NCBI RefSeq assembly: GCF_014633365.1
Contig: NC_068349.1
Coordinates: forward strand, 31,882,753-31,946,752
Direction: 5' to 3'
DNA: 64,000 nucleotides
DNA from: Diospyros lotus
Lineage: Eukaryota; Streptophyta; Magnoliopsida; Ericales; Ebenaceae
In this document: piece after piece, positions 43,951 to 55,087 of the stretch
How the letters are laid out: the number at the start of each line of letters is the position of its first letter
How positions within the stretch are numbered: position 1 is the stretch's first letter
Notes under the pieces: generated by a model
What the model saw: only the letters and a program-made list of their open reading frames with translations
The model's database searches: none
Told to the model about the DNA's origin: nothing
Position numbers and translations under genes: made by a program

Positions 43951-44964
43951 ATGGCTTTTAAGGAAGGTTATCCTATTGATGTAGCACCTTATTTTAATGG
44001 CTCATTCTATGAACATTGGAGAGTTAGAATTTCATTCTTCATGATATCTATTGATTCTTACTTGTGGAATATTGTGAAAAATGGTTTTGTTTCAAAACCA
44101 AAATTGAAATGGGATGATCATGACAAAAAGAATTTTCTCTTAAACATTAGAGCCATGCATATCTTACACCATGCATTAAGTGATGATATCTATGTGAAAA
44201 TCTCTAAGTGCATTAATGCTAAAGATATATTGAATACTCTTGATTCTTTATATCTTTCTAATCAATCTTGTGAGAATGTTGATCAAAGTATACAGATTGA
44301 AAATCCATTGAATCATCAACAAATAGAGGAGGAAATAAGCTCCCACGTCTCTAGTAAGGAAAGCTCAAATGAGTGCTTCATGGTTAATGAAGAAGATGAG
44401 GTAACCTCTACTTCTACTATTGTTATTGATTTTGAAAATGATCATGAATCTAGTTCTTTAAATGATATAAATGATGATCATGATGCTTTTTCAAATGAAG
44501 AGTTGTTAAATACTTTTAATGATCTATATGTCAATTTTGAAAAATTGTGTTTGAAAAATAAAACTCTTCAAAATCAATTAGACTTGTTGTCAAATGAATT
44601 GGAAGTCTTAAAATCTAAGAATGAATACTTGCTTGCTTTCAATAATGAATTTTCAATGAAAAATTATTTAAAAGAAAATCAATCGAAATCTCCTAATGTT
44701 ACTTTAAATGAGAAACCTATTTTAAATAGGAAAATTTCAAATTCTTGTGATCATGTCAAAGGTGTTCAAGTTTTTCATAATCAAAGAGCTAATATCAAAA
44801 GCTCATCTTCACACACCTCTCATGATGTTAAATGTTTTTATTGTAACAAGTTAGGCCACCTTGCATTTTATTATCCTTCTAAAAGGAAATCATCTAGTGG
44901 TCCTAAAATAAAATGGATTCCTAAGGGAACTAAAATATCAAATATTTCCCATATTAAACCCTAA
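43951..44964 (+). CDS. copia Gag, open but without downstream pol
   Basis: An open 337 aa frame begins MAFKEGYPIDVAPYFNGSFY 38 bp after the primer site. The N-terminal half is the gag core (HWRVRISFF, FLLNIRAMHILHHALSDDIY). Residues about 125-190 are acidic and Ser-rich. A coiled-coil-like Leu-rich segment follows (KLCLKNKTLQNQLDLLSNEL, about 199-218). A zinc knuckle CFYCNKLGHLAFYYPSKRK sits near 295. Its fourth ligand is Tyr in place of Cys (CCH-Y), so nucleic acid binding is probably impaired. The frame stops at 44964 and pol is missing, so the protein is a remnant product of a dead element. Confidence 0.8.
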   Translation: MAFKEGYPIDVAPYFNGSFYEHWRVRISFFMISIDSYLWNIVKNGFVSKPKLKWDDHDKKNFLLNIRAMHILHHALSDDIYVKISKCINAKDILNTLDSLYLSNQSCENVDQSIQIENPLNHQQIEEEISSHVSSKESSNECFMVNEEDEVTSTSTIVIDFENDHESSSLNDINDDHDAFSNEELLNTFNDLYVNFEKLCLKNKTLQNQLDLLSNELEVLKSKNEYLLAFNNEFSMKNYLKENQSKSPNVTLNEKPILNRKISNSCDHVKGVQVFHNQRANIKSSSSHTSHDVKCFYCNKLGHLAFYYPSKRKSSSGPKIKWIPKGTKISNISHIKP

Positions 44965-45544
44965 GAATCCAAGTATGTTTTGAAACCTAAAAATGATCAT
45001 TTTAAAAGGAATGTGCATAAGGATAAAGGAAAACAAATTTCAAACAAAAATCCTTTACTTCACATCCTAGTCATTGGTATCATTTTATAAACAAATGTTT
45101 CATAACAAAACATCCACATAAGCTTAAACAAATTTGGGTTCCTAAGGAGGAGCTCTATGCTAACAATGGTGAATCCAAAGTGGTTTGGGCACCAAAAGCT
45201 TGTGGATAGTTGTTTGTGTAGGTTGTTTGACATCTAAATGTACTTCAAAGAGATATCTTAATGGATGAATCAAGCATGAAGGAAAGAGGAAGTGAACAAG
45301 AAGATCACTCCTCGTTTCACCAACCAAATGGAAGGAATATCTTATTAACAAAAGTAGCGTATGTTTGAACGTATGATGTTGTAGGAAGGAAGATGATAGC
45401 ATTACAAGTTCCCACCAAAGATTTCAATCCAAATAAACAAAGCATTTATAAACCATTCCTTCCATATGAAGCAATTTGAACAATCAACTGAATCCAAGCT
45501 CAATAAACTCCAACTTAATTTTATAGGTAACGTTACCATTGTTA

Positions 45545-46364
45545 GAGCAACTCCAACGGGACTTGCCATTCGGGGTGCCATTCACATAATTGTCAAAATG
45601 GCAACCTGGATGGCACTATTTTCCACTCCAACGGGAAAAGGCATCTAGGGTTGTAAAATGACAATAATTTTCTTTCGATGCCATTTTTTCAATATCTGAA
45701 GAGAGAGAAAAAAGGAGAGTGTCATTTTTAATTGTAAAATCCAATGGCTATATTACCTAAAACAAGGGTTTAGAGGCGAGACGAGCGATGGAGCGAGAAA
45801 GAGCCAGAGTGGCAGCGAGTGACGAAGGGCCAGATGGGCGAGCCAATAAGGGCAAGGCCGAGGTTGAGACAACGACGAGCGACAGAGCGAGAAGAGTTGA
45901 GCGAGGCAGCAAACGAGAGCGAGGCGAGCGATCAAGGGCGAGGTGCGAGCAGCGACCAGAAAGGGCAAGGCGCGACCGGCAACCAGTGAAGGGAATGACA
46001 CACACACAGAGGCACAAAAGAAAGTGGAACTTTCTGGAGATGGTATATATATATATATATTTGATTTTAATTTAAAATAAATGTTTTTATTTTAGTTAAT
46101 TGTTAGAATTTAAACTAATTGTTATAATTTATTTTAATTGATTATTTTATGCTCATTCTTTAAATTAATTATAATTTTTGTGAAATTAAAATGCTAACTT
46201 GAAATTGAAATTGGAATTGAAAATATTAAAAAATATTAAAATGACACCCTATTTTAGCACTTGCCATTAGAGCAAATATATAATTCAGATGTGCCATAAC
46301 ACTATTTAAAGTTGTAAATAAATAATTTAGCACCCCAAAATGATAACTCCCTTTGGAGATGCTC
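45545..46364. mobile_element. PIF/Harbinger-type MITE with TTA duplication
   Basis: The ends GAGCAACTCCAACGG and CCCTTTGGAGATGCTC are inverted repeats. TTA flanks both sides (45542-45544, 46365-46367). The interior (45780-46010) is filled with GAGCGAG-rich simple sequence giving spurious open frames. 820 bp, no transposase. GAGCATCTCCAA-type ends are common in plant genomes. Confidence 0.82.
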
Positions 46365-46367
46365 TTA

Positions 46368-46860
46368 TGTTTCACATGAATGGTTAAAGATGGAGCCGAA
46401 ATAATGCCAAGCGAATCTTCCATTGTTGTAATTTTATGCGTCTCAAATCTCATGCAGGGACCTTTATTTATAGGGAAAAAAACCTTAACTGATAAAGTTT
46501 ATGAGGTAAAAATTAACCAAAATTCTAATTTCGAAATTATCTCACTTAGAAATAATTTTATTTATTTTAGAATGAGAATTTATCTCATCTTATTTTATTT
46601 TTGATCAGATTGACTCATATTGATCGTTTTTAAATATTAATTTACTATTATCAATTATTATTATATTTATCTATATCTCTCACTTGAGGATGAAGGGTCA
46701 ACCAATACCCAAAGTATAAGTATAATCTCTTTTATTATAGTAGAGTTTCATACAATAAAATGGGTCGTGCGACCTATAAAATATAATTGAGAAAAATATG
46801 AACAAAATATTCATCAGAGAGCCTTAAAATCCAATATGAGAAACATGTAACTGCATTGCA
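46368..46860. other. intergenic, nothing recognised
   Basis: AT-rich noncoding sequence between the MITE and the dispersed duplicate. No transposon termini or coding motifs were found. Confidence 0.4.
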
Positions 46861-47203
46861 ATTAAAGTTAATAGATAACCCTCCCATTTGAATTGGATCC
46901 CTACTTCCAGATTGAAGATTCTCCAGTAACGCAATGCAATTAAAAAAAAAAAGAAACATTCTATAAGCAAAAAAAATAAGTGCTTAATATAATTGTTACA
47001 TTGTACGTAACTTGTAAGAGATGACACACACATACAAGAGAGCGGGCATTAAAACTCTTTGGTAATTAATTAGGCCACATATATTTAAGTTAATTATCAA
47101 CCCAAACTAATCTCTTTCCAAAGCTGAAAGCAAGAAGAGTACAACTAATTAATTGCATACACCAGAGACCATCATACTTTTGCTTGCTACATACACTTCA
47201 TTA
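46861..47203. repeat. dispersed duplicate, second copy
   Basis: It matches 40563-40965 in the same orientation. It ends exactly where the broken oxygenase exon begins, so that exon fragment may have been joined to it by rearrangement. Confidence 0.88.
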
Positions 47204-47300
47204 TACAGCGAGCTCTTGTTCCACAAATTCCCCCGTACACATAGCTGCTGGCAGTTGGAGATCCTGCAGAGCGACCTAATGGCTTCAGCACAGTTCTGTA
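47198..47300 (-). pseudogene. fragment of the 2OG-oxygenase last exon
   Basis: The minus strand reads VLKPLGRSAGSPTASSY, then loses 8 bases relative to the intact gene, which shifts the frame (GEFVEQELAV survives in another phase). The intact counterpart is exon 7 of the gene at 55088-59351. No other exon is seen here. It sits about 40 bp downstream of the N-myristoyltransferase stop. Confidence 0.88.
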
Positions 47301-47339
47301 GTGCATGTCAGGAACAGGAAGCGAGTTTGAGTGCCTGAA

Positions 47340-48601
47340 CTACAAAAGCACAAGCCCCAGTTCTGATGGTCTCAAAACATGGTTTATTCGGTAGTTGTAG
47401 AGGTAATAGTGGAGTTTCCCATCACGCGGTTCGAATTTCAGTTCCTTCAGAAAACACTCGTTCTGCATGGCATCCAACGCATTGAAGACATCGTAATCCT
47501 TCTGTTTGGCTATAATAAGAGCATCATTCATGAGCTGAAGCAGTGGAGTCTTTGTGGACACGTTATAGTAGGAATAAGCAGCCTTCAAAGTTAAAGTAAT
47601 TTTGGTTTCCAAGGATGGAGGATGGGAGAGTGTAAAAGCTGCAGAAATCGGTGATCTCGTGGGTCTCTGGGCTTTCAACCAGATAGCTATCCACGACATT
47701 CTCCTTCGGAAGGAGCCAGTGCCCTACACCATTTTCATCAAAATCAGGTGCTACAAGAAACTGACTCAAGTACTCCCTCAGCAAACATGTAACTGCAGGA
47801 ACATCATGGAGCTCCATCTTTCTAAATCCCCGGGGTAGTAATTGTGTCTGGTAACTTGTACAGCTTTATTGTTCGACTCATTGTCATCCTTGGACCAAGC
47901 CTAGAAAATCAAACATCAATAAGCCTCTTTGGATTTAAAGATCTATGCCAATATTGGCATGTAGATATGGGTGTAGGAAGAACCACGCCAGCAGTATAAG
48001 CAGCTTGCCAAATATTTTCCAGAGAAACCCTTCTAGTCATCTCTTTAATCATCACTGGAGCAAGCCGTTTTGATCTAAGCTTCTTGTGAACACAAAGAAA
48101 ATTAATCTCTGCCATGCTAACAACAGTATCACGGACCCGGATTCTTGCAGGAACCCCAGTAATAAAGGCAACTAACTTCTTTGAGCGTCTAACTCTAACT
48201 CCAACGTGCCAGCTCCTAAAATAACCAGGAGGGCGAAGAGCCCATCTAAGGAATTCTTTTGAATAGTTAAACCTAAACATGCTCTTATCATCCTCAGCAT
48301 AGTTGTTTGTTAGGAGGTTATAAACCTCCGCACACATCTCTTCGGAGTCCATGTCACAAGTTATCCATTCATAGAGATTAGGAAGATTGTAGGGCTCCTT
48401 TTTTACTTCAGACAAGGGTGTTGCAGCGTCAATTGGTCCTTCTGGCAAATTCGTGTCTCCAAGGTCCTTGAACTGTCCAAGAGGTTGGGTTTCCCAAAAC
48501 TTATGCCTTTTTGCAAGAGAGAGTGACTCTTGCACCTTCCGAGCTAGTGAGTCAACTGAAATAGCAGATTCATGGCTTTCCTCTTGTTCAGGCTCAGACA
48601 T
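47340..48601 (-). pseudogene. N-myristoyltransferase gene with three lesions
   Basis: The minus-strand frame from ATG 48601 encodes an NMT N-terminal domain: HKFWETQPLGQFKDLGD, RPPGYFRSWHVGVRVRRSKK, EINFLCVHKKLRSKRLAPVM and IWQAAYTAGVVLPTPISTCQ. NMT uses myristoyl-CoA to modify N-terminal Gly of proteins in the cytosol. After NPKRLIDV the expected Gly codon is TGA (47909-47911). Homology continues (FSRLGPRMTMSRTIKLYKLP) to a one-base gain in CCCCGGGG (47828-47835). It then runs through [20 protein letters not shown] to a second one-base gain near 47595. It finishes at [20 protein letters not shown] and LGLVLL before the stop at 47340. Translation would give only 230 aa, without the peptide-binding half. 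Two lesions are homopolymer length changes, so sequencing error is possible for those but not for the stop. Confidence 0.85.
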
Positions 48602-49860
48602 TTTGCAAGTATTGGGAAATATGACCTAAGAAGTATAAAATAATACATCAACAAAATATCTTATACTGCAGTAACACATGCCAGCCAAACATTTCACAAG
48701 TGAAACATAATAAAATTCAAGGGAAGTATGCCTCGTCTCAATTAAAGTGGAAACCAAATGTTTTTACTAAATTAATCCAAAATGATAATTGAATATAACT
48801 CAGAAGATGCAGCAAGTATTTGTACTCAATCCAATGATTCTGAAAGAATAGCAGTACCCATTACATAAATGCCAAATCTTCTAAAAATTGACAATCCAGA
48901 TGGAGTCGTCTTTTTGGTACATACAGAAACAGTTATAAGTTCAGCAAAACAAAAAAAAAAAAATCAGCCAAAGGAGACTAAGCATCCACTACAATGAAAA
49001 GCCCCACAATTTCTGATACCATATTTCCATCTAATTTACTAATTATTATCATATTTCTATGTAACTCACCCTATTTTAGCCGAAAATAGTAAATTTAAGA
49101 CCAAAGGGTCCCAAAGGGATTAAATATCATATTTCTATGTAACTAATCATTACAATTTCCGGTTATTAACTAATCATTATATGAATCAACCAATATTTCA
49201 GAGAAAATGAAAGTTTCCCTACCTAAACTTCAGAGCACAAAAGCAAAATGAAATAGAGCATAGCGACGAGGAGATCAAGGGGGTAGAGCAAATCTTTTTG
49301 CTATTTTACGTTTGAAAATAAGCTTAAGGAAACAACAAACAAATATTAAGATTTGATCCTTCCAGATTTAGGTCGGGGCAAAGCTTAAGATTGTCGAAGT
49401 AGAACGAAGAAGAAAAAGGAGTGATCGAACGCACATATCTGATACAGATTTATATCTTCCTAGATCCTGTATTGTATTCGCATCAGAGAAGTATCAAAAT
49501 CAAATATCATTTGAATTACCTTGGGAAGATGATCTCTGAGTTGACGAAGCGGTGGTGATGGTGGTTGGTACTCGAAGTTGAGGTTACGAGGAAGTAAAAG
49601 TCGGCGAAGATATGTGAGATAATGATCTGTGTGGGAGAATCGAACAACAGAAAGCGGCTTTGAGCAGCGAGGAGGGAATTTTCTGAGGAGGAGGAGCAGC
49701 TTTTGAAACCTTAAACCCACGCCAACATGAGAATAATAATATGCGCTTGTTAATCACGAAGGGTTGCAAAAAGTAAGATGTAAATTAATTTTAAATAAAA
49801 ATATTTTTTATTATATTTATTAAATCGATTTGATAATTCTTCAAACAAAAAAGTTATGGT
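48602..49860 (-). other. 5' region of the NMT gene with probable UTR intron
   Basis: Upstream of the ATG, the minus strand has an acceptor-like CTTCTTAG (near 48630) and a donor-like CCCAAG|GTAATT (near 49519). These suggest a leader intron of about 0.9 kb and a noncoding first exon near 49520-49790. If so, the copy arose by DNA duplication or is the decaying original gene, not by retroposition. Open frames at 49460-49770 have no motifs. Confidence 0.5.
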
Positions 49861-50033
49861 ATCATGCTAGATGTACAACCATTTAGTACATCTTGGGCTA
49901 CATAAGGAGGTATTATGACTAAAATACCATGTGGCGCATATGCGCCTCACGCGCCTCATGGGGGACTTTTTTGTTATTAGTACACCTTTATGCAGTCCAA
50001 AAAATATACAAATGTGTACCGATAGCATTTTCC
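49861..50033. mobile_element. short MITE, family also at 60102
   Basis: This 173 bp element matches the reverse complement of 60102-60283: ATCATGCTAGATGTACAAC, GGAGGTATTATGACTAAAAT, GGCGCATATGCGCCTCACGC and GATAGCATTTTCC. The ends are only weakly inverted. It includes the palindrome GGCGCATATGCGCC. Confidence 0.75.
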
Positions 50034-51002
50034 AAAGCTATGTAACTTTTTATCTTAAATTGAATAATGCTATATGTACAGAAAGTTAGACAACTCCAAT
50101 AAAATTATCATATTAACTCTCTAATAAAATTACCAGTTTACTCTTAATTTGTTTTTCTCTCACCTCATTCTCTTTATCATCGAGACGTTTACTCTCACTC
50201 TCTCTTTCTCTTTATCACTCTCCCACCTCCCAGATCAAAAACCCACTTTCGGTCACCTATCTCCTCACTTATTGCAAACCCACTTCCGCTAACCTCTCTA
50301 TAGTACCGTCTTTGCCCCTACATGGTCCCCCTCCCCATGCCACCGCCCCACCCTTCGGCCATAGAAATTCTCCATCGCCTATCACTCCCACCACACCGTC
50401 ACTCAAATCATCACCGCCGGCCCCATCGCGGCTGGACCACACCATTTATATATTTATATATTTATATATTTTTCTTTTTTTTGTTTTAATTTTTTATTTT
50501 CTATTGTTATTTTTTTTTATAGTGACTTGATTGTTGAAATGAAAATTAAATAACAAAATTTATTTTGAGTTATAAAAGAACATGATTTATTTTGGTTGTA
50601 TGTCTGACGGTTGGGTTTCATGCATTATAATTAGTTTTTTTTTTAATTTGAGGACATTAATTAATCAAATTGTTTATGTATTTACTGTGGTTTATCATAT
50701 GTGAAGAAAATTTCTCTTTGAGGAGGGTTGGCTACAGGTTATTTTTCATGTATAATTATATATTTATTTAATTATTTTATAAAAATAATATTTATTGAAA
50801 TTCATATTTAGGTCACGTACTAAAGATCAAAATATTTTACAATATGTTCAATAGTTACGATTATCTCTTTAGGCACTGTACAATGGAGTGCATATAGATA
50901 TTTTGATAATCAACTTGGAAGCATATATTTGCCTTGAAAGAAAGGCCTATTGGGATGTCTGTACGTACAATGGAATGCTTGTTATTTATATAATATTAGA
51001 AG
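50034..51002. other. intergenic, nothing recognised
   Basis: AT-rich, with a TC-rich patch at 50150-50240 and a CCACC-rich patch at 50325-50440. ATGCTATATGTACAG at 50066 resembles the ends of the neighbouring MITEs. No gene seen. Confidence 0.4.
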
Positions 51003-52208
51003 TAGGGATGGTAATTGCAACCAAAATCGTGGGAAATCGAATCAAAATCGAACCAGTCAATGCAGTTAAAAACTGTTTGACTGGGTAATGGTTTGGTTCG
51101 AGGAAAAATCGAACACTGTTTCAATGGGTATGGTTTAGTTATGGTTTTTACTAAAACCAAACCAAAACCCGAACCGAAATCGAACCAAATGATAGTTAAC
51201 CGAACCAAATCGAATATATATATAATATATTATATATATAATATAATATGTGTAATATGTATATCTAATATATATTATATACAACCCTGCCCACCTAAGC
51301 CTAGCCCATCTCAGCCCAATTGTCTTGCTTGCAAACCCTTCTCCCCTTCTCTTCTCCTTCCTCTCTCGACTTCACTGTCTCTCGCTCTCTGCCTCTTGCT
51401 AGTCCGCGCGCCCTCGCCCTTGCTCTCTGCATCTCTCTTGCTCTCGCTTGCCCTCGCTGGATCTCTCTTGCTCTCGCTAGGGCTCGGCCCCTACTTTCGC
51501 TTGCTCTCGATCTCTCTCACCCTTTCTGCCTCATTTCTCTTGCTCTTCCGCGCGAGCTCGCCAATCGCCTTCGCTCTCTACATCTTTCTTGCTCTCATTC
51601 GCCCTCGCTAGATCTATCTTGCTCTCGCTAGGGCTTGGCCCCTCTTACTCTCGCTCGCCCTCGATCTCTCTCACCCTCGTTGCCTCTCGCTCTACCTCAT
51701 CTCTCTTCATATTAATTTATTTTTTATATTTATAATTTTGTTAGATGGAGTTGGCTCATTCATTTCATATGGATATGCATAAATTTACGAAGAATATATT
51801 AATGTTGTTGATGAATGTATTAACTTTCGTAACTAATTTTTTTTAACTTAAATTATAATTTAATTATGCACATATCAATTTATTGATCTTAACAATTGTA
51901 TGTTTGGAAATGTGATTTTATATCCCATAAGTTTTGTAACTTTATGCAAGAATAAGGTAACTTTATTAGAATTTATCTTTGTTTGTTGTGAAATTATCAA
52001 AAAAAATTATGAATGCTATTTGTCTTTGTTTGTTGATATGGATTAAACTAAAAAAACCATGGTTAAACCGAAACCGAATGGTTTGGTTATGGTTTTAAAT
52101 TTTTAAAACCAAATGGGTAATGGTTTGGTTTTGGTTTTAGTAATTTAAGTTTGGTTTGGTTATGATTTTGACAAAAACCGAAATCAAATCGAACCATTGC
52201 CAACCCTA
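51003..52208. mobile_element. hAT-type non-autonomous element, 1.2 kb
   Basis: The ends TAGGGATGGTAATTG and CCATTGCCAACCCTA are inverted repeats with a few mismatches. A perfect 8 bp duplication ATTAGAAG flanks it (50995-51002, 52209-52216), diagnostic of hAT. Subterminal AACCGAA/AACCAAACC motifs are dense at both ends (51036-51200; 52050-52190). The centre (51320-51700) is repetitive CTCTCGCT-rich DNA with no domain. No transposase. Confidence 0.94.
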
Positions 52209-52229
52209 ATTAGAAGACCGTAATCATTT

Positions 52230-52611
52230 GCTGTGTTTGGCAGTCAACAATTCTTAATTCATTTGGATTAAGATATGAGTCGAAAAAATTAATATATGAG
52301 ATATTTTTTAAATTTTTATTTTTTTAATATATTTGTTAAGTTTAATTAATCATCCTTAAAAAAAATCATTAATGATTTCATATCTTGATCTTTCAAGATA
52401 TGCTTATCTCTCACCCCTCAAGATAAGTATATTCTAATCTTTATAAATAAGAAAAAAATGACATTTGTGTCCTTTAGTGTATTTTAAAAAATTTAATAAA
52501 TAACTTGATAAAAATTTTGGAATGCTTCCCAACTTTATCGTGACCATTCCATATCTTGGTCTTAAAATCATTTTGGGTTTATCTTAATCGAAAATTCTTG
52601 AGAGCCAAACA
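52230..52611. mobile_element. MITE sharing the PIF-like family interior
   Basis: The ends CTGTGTTTGGCAGTCAACAA and GAATTCTTGAGAGCCAAACAG-like sequence are imperfect inverted repeats. The interior TAGTGTATTTTAAAAAATTT and TTGATAAAAATTTTGGAAT matches the MITEs in the tandem units. Target duplication unclear. Confidence 0.6.
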
Positions 52612-52770
52612 GATTGACAAACCGGTTTATAGAATGGAGACTAAAAGATTAAAATATTCTTGTCCACATTATATTACACTTTTTTCAATACAATATAGGT
52701 GAGGGCATTTTAATCTTTTAGCCCCCATTCTGTAAATCTGTCTGTCAACCTGTTTAGTCCTGTAGAAGAA
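52612..52770. repeat. inverted repeat, hairpin-forming
   Basis: TTTATAGAATGGAGACTAAA followed by AGATTAAAAT (from 52625) is mirrored by ATTTTAATCT then TTTAGCCCCCATTCTGTAAA (52709-52738). A transcript would fold into a stem of about 30 pairs. It is probably a small foldback element. Confidence 0.65.
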
Positions 52771-55087
52771 CTCTTATTAATAGATATTCTCTTATCTTGC
52801 TCATTTTAATAAACGCTATCTTAATAAATAAATTTTTTTTATCAATTTAATGTTTATTGTGTTGTATTGAATTGTGCTTTCCGGGCAAAAAATCATAGGA
52901 TTCGCTTACTACTACTACTACTGCTTGTCATCCAAATCCAAGACCACCCACGCACTTGCATATAAATACAACATTTCTATTTTGCAAACTGATAAAAATC
53001 TAACAAGATAGGCATTGGGCAGGAAAAATGGATGGATGGTTGAGATCCACTATTCATCAGTAACAAAATACAAGAGTCAAAAATTATATATAAAATTATA
53101 TAAATCATAATATTATATTTCATGTTATGTAAATAATATAAATAAATAATAATATAAAAATATTTTAAACCAAAATATATTATATATTTATATATGTGTT
53201 AGTGACCCTAAGAGAGAGAGAAGGGGAGGGAGAGACAGAGGTGACGGCAACAAACAGGCATGCGGAGGCAGAGGTGGCGGTTTCAACGGCTATGGATGGT
53301 GGATGCTAGGCGAGAATGAGGCAAGAGAAGATGAATGAGAGAGAGAAATAGTCGAGAGAATGGAAGGAAGAATAAAGAGAGTATGGGTAGAAATTCAAAA
53401 ATTTGGATATAAAATCTCGCAATATTTTAGTGTCAAAATATAAGGAGAAACTAGAGTTGTCCAAGTTTTTGTTCGTGCAATATTTTGAATTATTCAAATA
53501 AATTTATTTAAAATTTTATAAATAAAAGAAAAATAATACGCATGTCCCTTTTGTAAAACCCTCACCTATCTCTTTCCTTTCACCTGTTCATCTTATTTTC
53601 TTTTCTTTTCATCTTCTATCTTGTTCATCTCATTTTCATCTTCTTTCCATTTGGTTTTCTTTATTTTCATCTTCTTTTCTTTTCTTTTCATATTCTTTCA
53701 TATTATTCTTCTCGATTTTTCATCATTTGTGGTTGCCATTGCATTCATCGCAACCCGCTTTGCCTCAGATCATTACCTCCGCCACAACTTGCTTTGCTTG
53801 TTGTCATTGCCTCCACTGTGCTAAGTTGCTGTTGTAACTCATTTGTTACAACAGATGAGTATTATCTATTAATTTTGATTAATTTAAATAAATATTAAAT
53901 ATTAGTATTAAGTATTATTTGTTGATTTTTTGTGTGTAAATATTAGTATTAAGTATTGATTTTTTTTGTGTAAATTTTTTTTGGAATATAAATATTTTAG
54001 TAAAAAAACCCTTATCTCATTACTCATTATCATATGTACTTTAACAAACATATAAAAATAAAAATTACAATTTTCAGTGTATTTTAAAAAATTTAATAAA
54101 TAGTCTAATTAAAATTTTAAAATATTTTTTAATTTTATTTTGATCATTTTATTATCTTAATTCAAAAAATATTTTAATTTTATTTTAATACAATATTTTC
54201 TTACCCATTTTAACAACAAACGCTAGCTCAGTGAGTATAATCTTCCAATGGATGCTTAATGGGTTCTGCTGCCCCACCCAAATCCAAATCCATCCACACG
54301 ATTTTTATCTTAACGGGCACTTTGGGTCGGGTTTCCCAAAACACTGCTTTTTTTTTTTTTTCGGCAATTGAAACGTCAGAATTCGAATTGTTATATGCTA
54401 TCTACCATTTCCAAAATTAATTAAATTTGGCCTGATATGATATTCACCTACTTTATTCGAATTGTTATGCGAGAAGTGTTCTTAGTTTGAATGAGTGAAT
54501 TACAAATTGGTTTAACCATTATTACGTCAATTAAGTTTAAAAAATAAAATGATTAATGGGCGTCGTCTATTTCAATTTCCTAAATAACCCTTTAATTGTC
54601 AATTCACATCCATATAGAAAATCTTTCACCCATTGCATGATTAGAACCCATATTATGCTCCCTCGGCATTGAACATACGTACCCTTTCTTTAATGCAAGA
54701 ATTTTCTAAGGATCAATCCTCCATGCATGCGAGTGCTTGCTGGGCTCTACTCTTATATATATTGCATTGAGGAAATGGCAGAGTGGCTTGAGCAGCTACA
54801 GAGTGAGTAGATAAAAAGAGTTTAAAACACAGAATCACATCGGCAAAACTCCATAAATACAGAGACATACCTACTTCCGAAACCCAGAAGAATGGAATAA
54901 AAAGAATACTCCAATGCTCAGAATGCTTCAATTGAATTGCCAACTGATTCTAATTACACGGCACACAGTCACACGCATTAATGGTGGGGAGTTATTCCAA
55001 TTGCTGCAATTGCATATAGCTACCGCTCATTTCAACCCCATTCTTCAAATGCTCTGTTAGCTTCTTCAAGGCAGCAACCCTAATTTC
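52771..55087. other. intergenic and 3' flank of the oxygenase gene
   Basis: AT-rich, with purine-rich (53205-53350) and pyrimidine-rich (53525-53830) patches. 53990-54230 resembles the right part of the PIF-like MITEs (AATTTAATAAATAGTCTAAT ... TTAACAACAAACGCTAGCTC). The last few hundred bases are probably the oxygenase 3' UTR. No other gene. Confidence 0.45.

Larger units (their letters stand above)
41732..45210 (+). mobile_element. copia retrotransposon 5' half (SIRE-like)
   Basis: In order: LTR 41732-43898, primer site 43901-43913, gag 43951-44964, and a short broken continuation to about 45210 (HKLKQIWVPKEELYANNGES, WAPKACG). The long LTR and large gag suggest the SIRE/Maximus group (inference). 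No integrase, RT or 3' LTR follows, so it is truncated. Confidence 0.85.

Noticed and set aside
45753..46075. Open frames in the GAGCGAG-rich region
   Set aside because: Low-complexity filler inside a PIF-like MITE, open on both strands.
47909..48601. A functional short N-myristoyltransferase
   Set aside because: Clear homology continues past the stop in shifted frames; the peptide-binding half would be missing.
51093..51631. Ser/Leu-rich protein of 172 aa
   Set aside because: It is encoded by CTCTCGCT simple sequence inside a non-autonomous hAT element.
53306..53824. Phe/Ser-rich small proteins
   Set aside because: Pyrimidine-rich low-complexity DNA with no motif or supporting signals.
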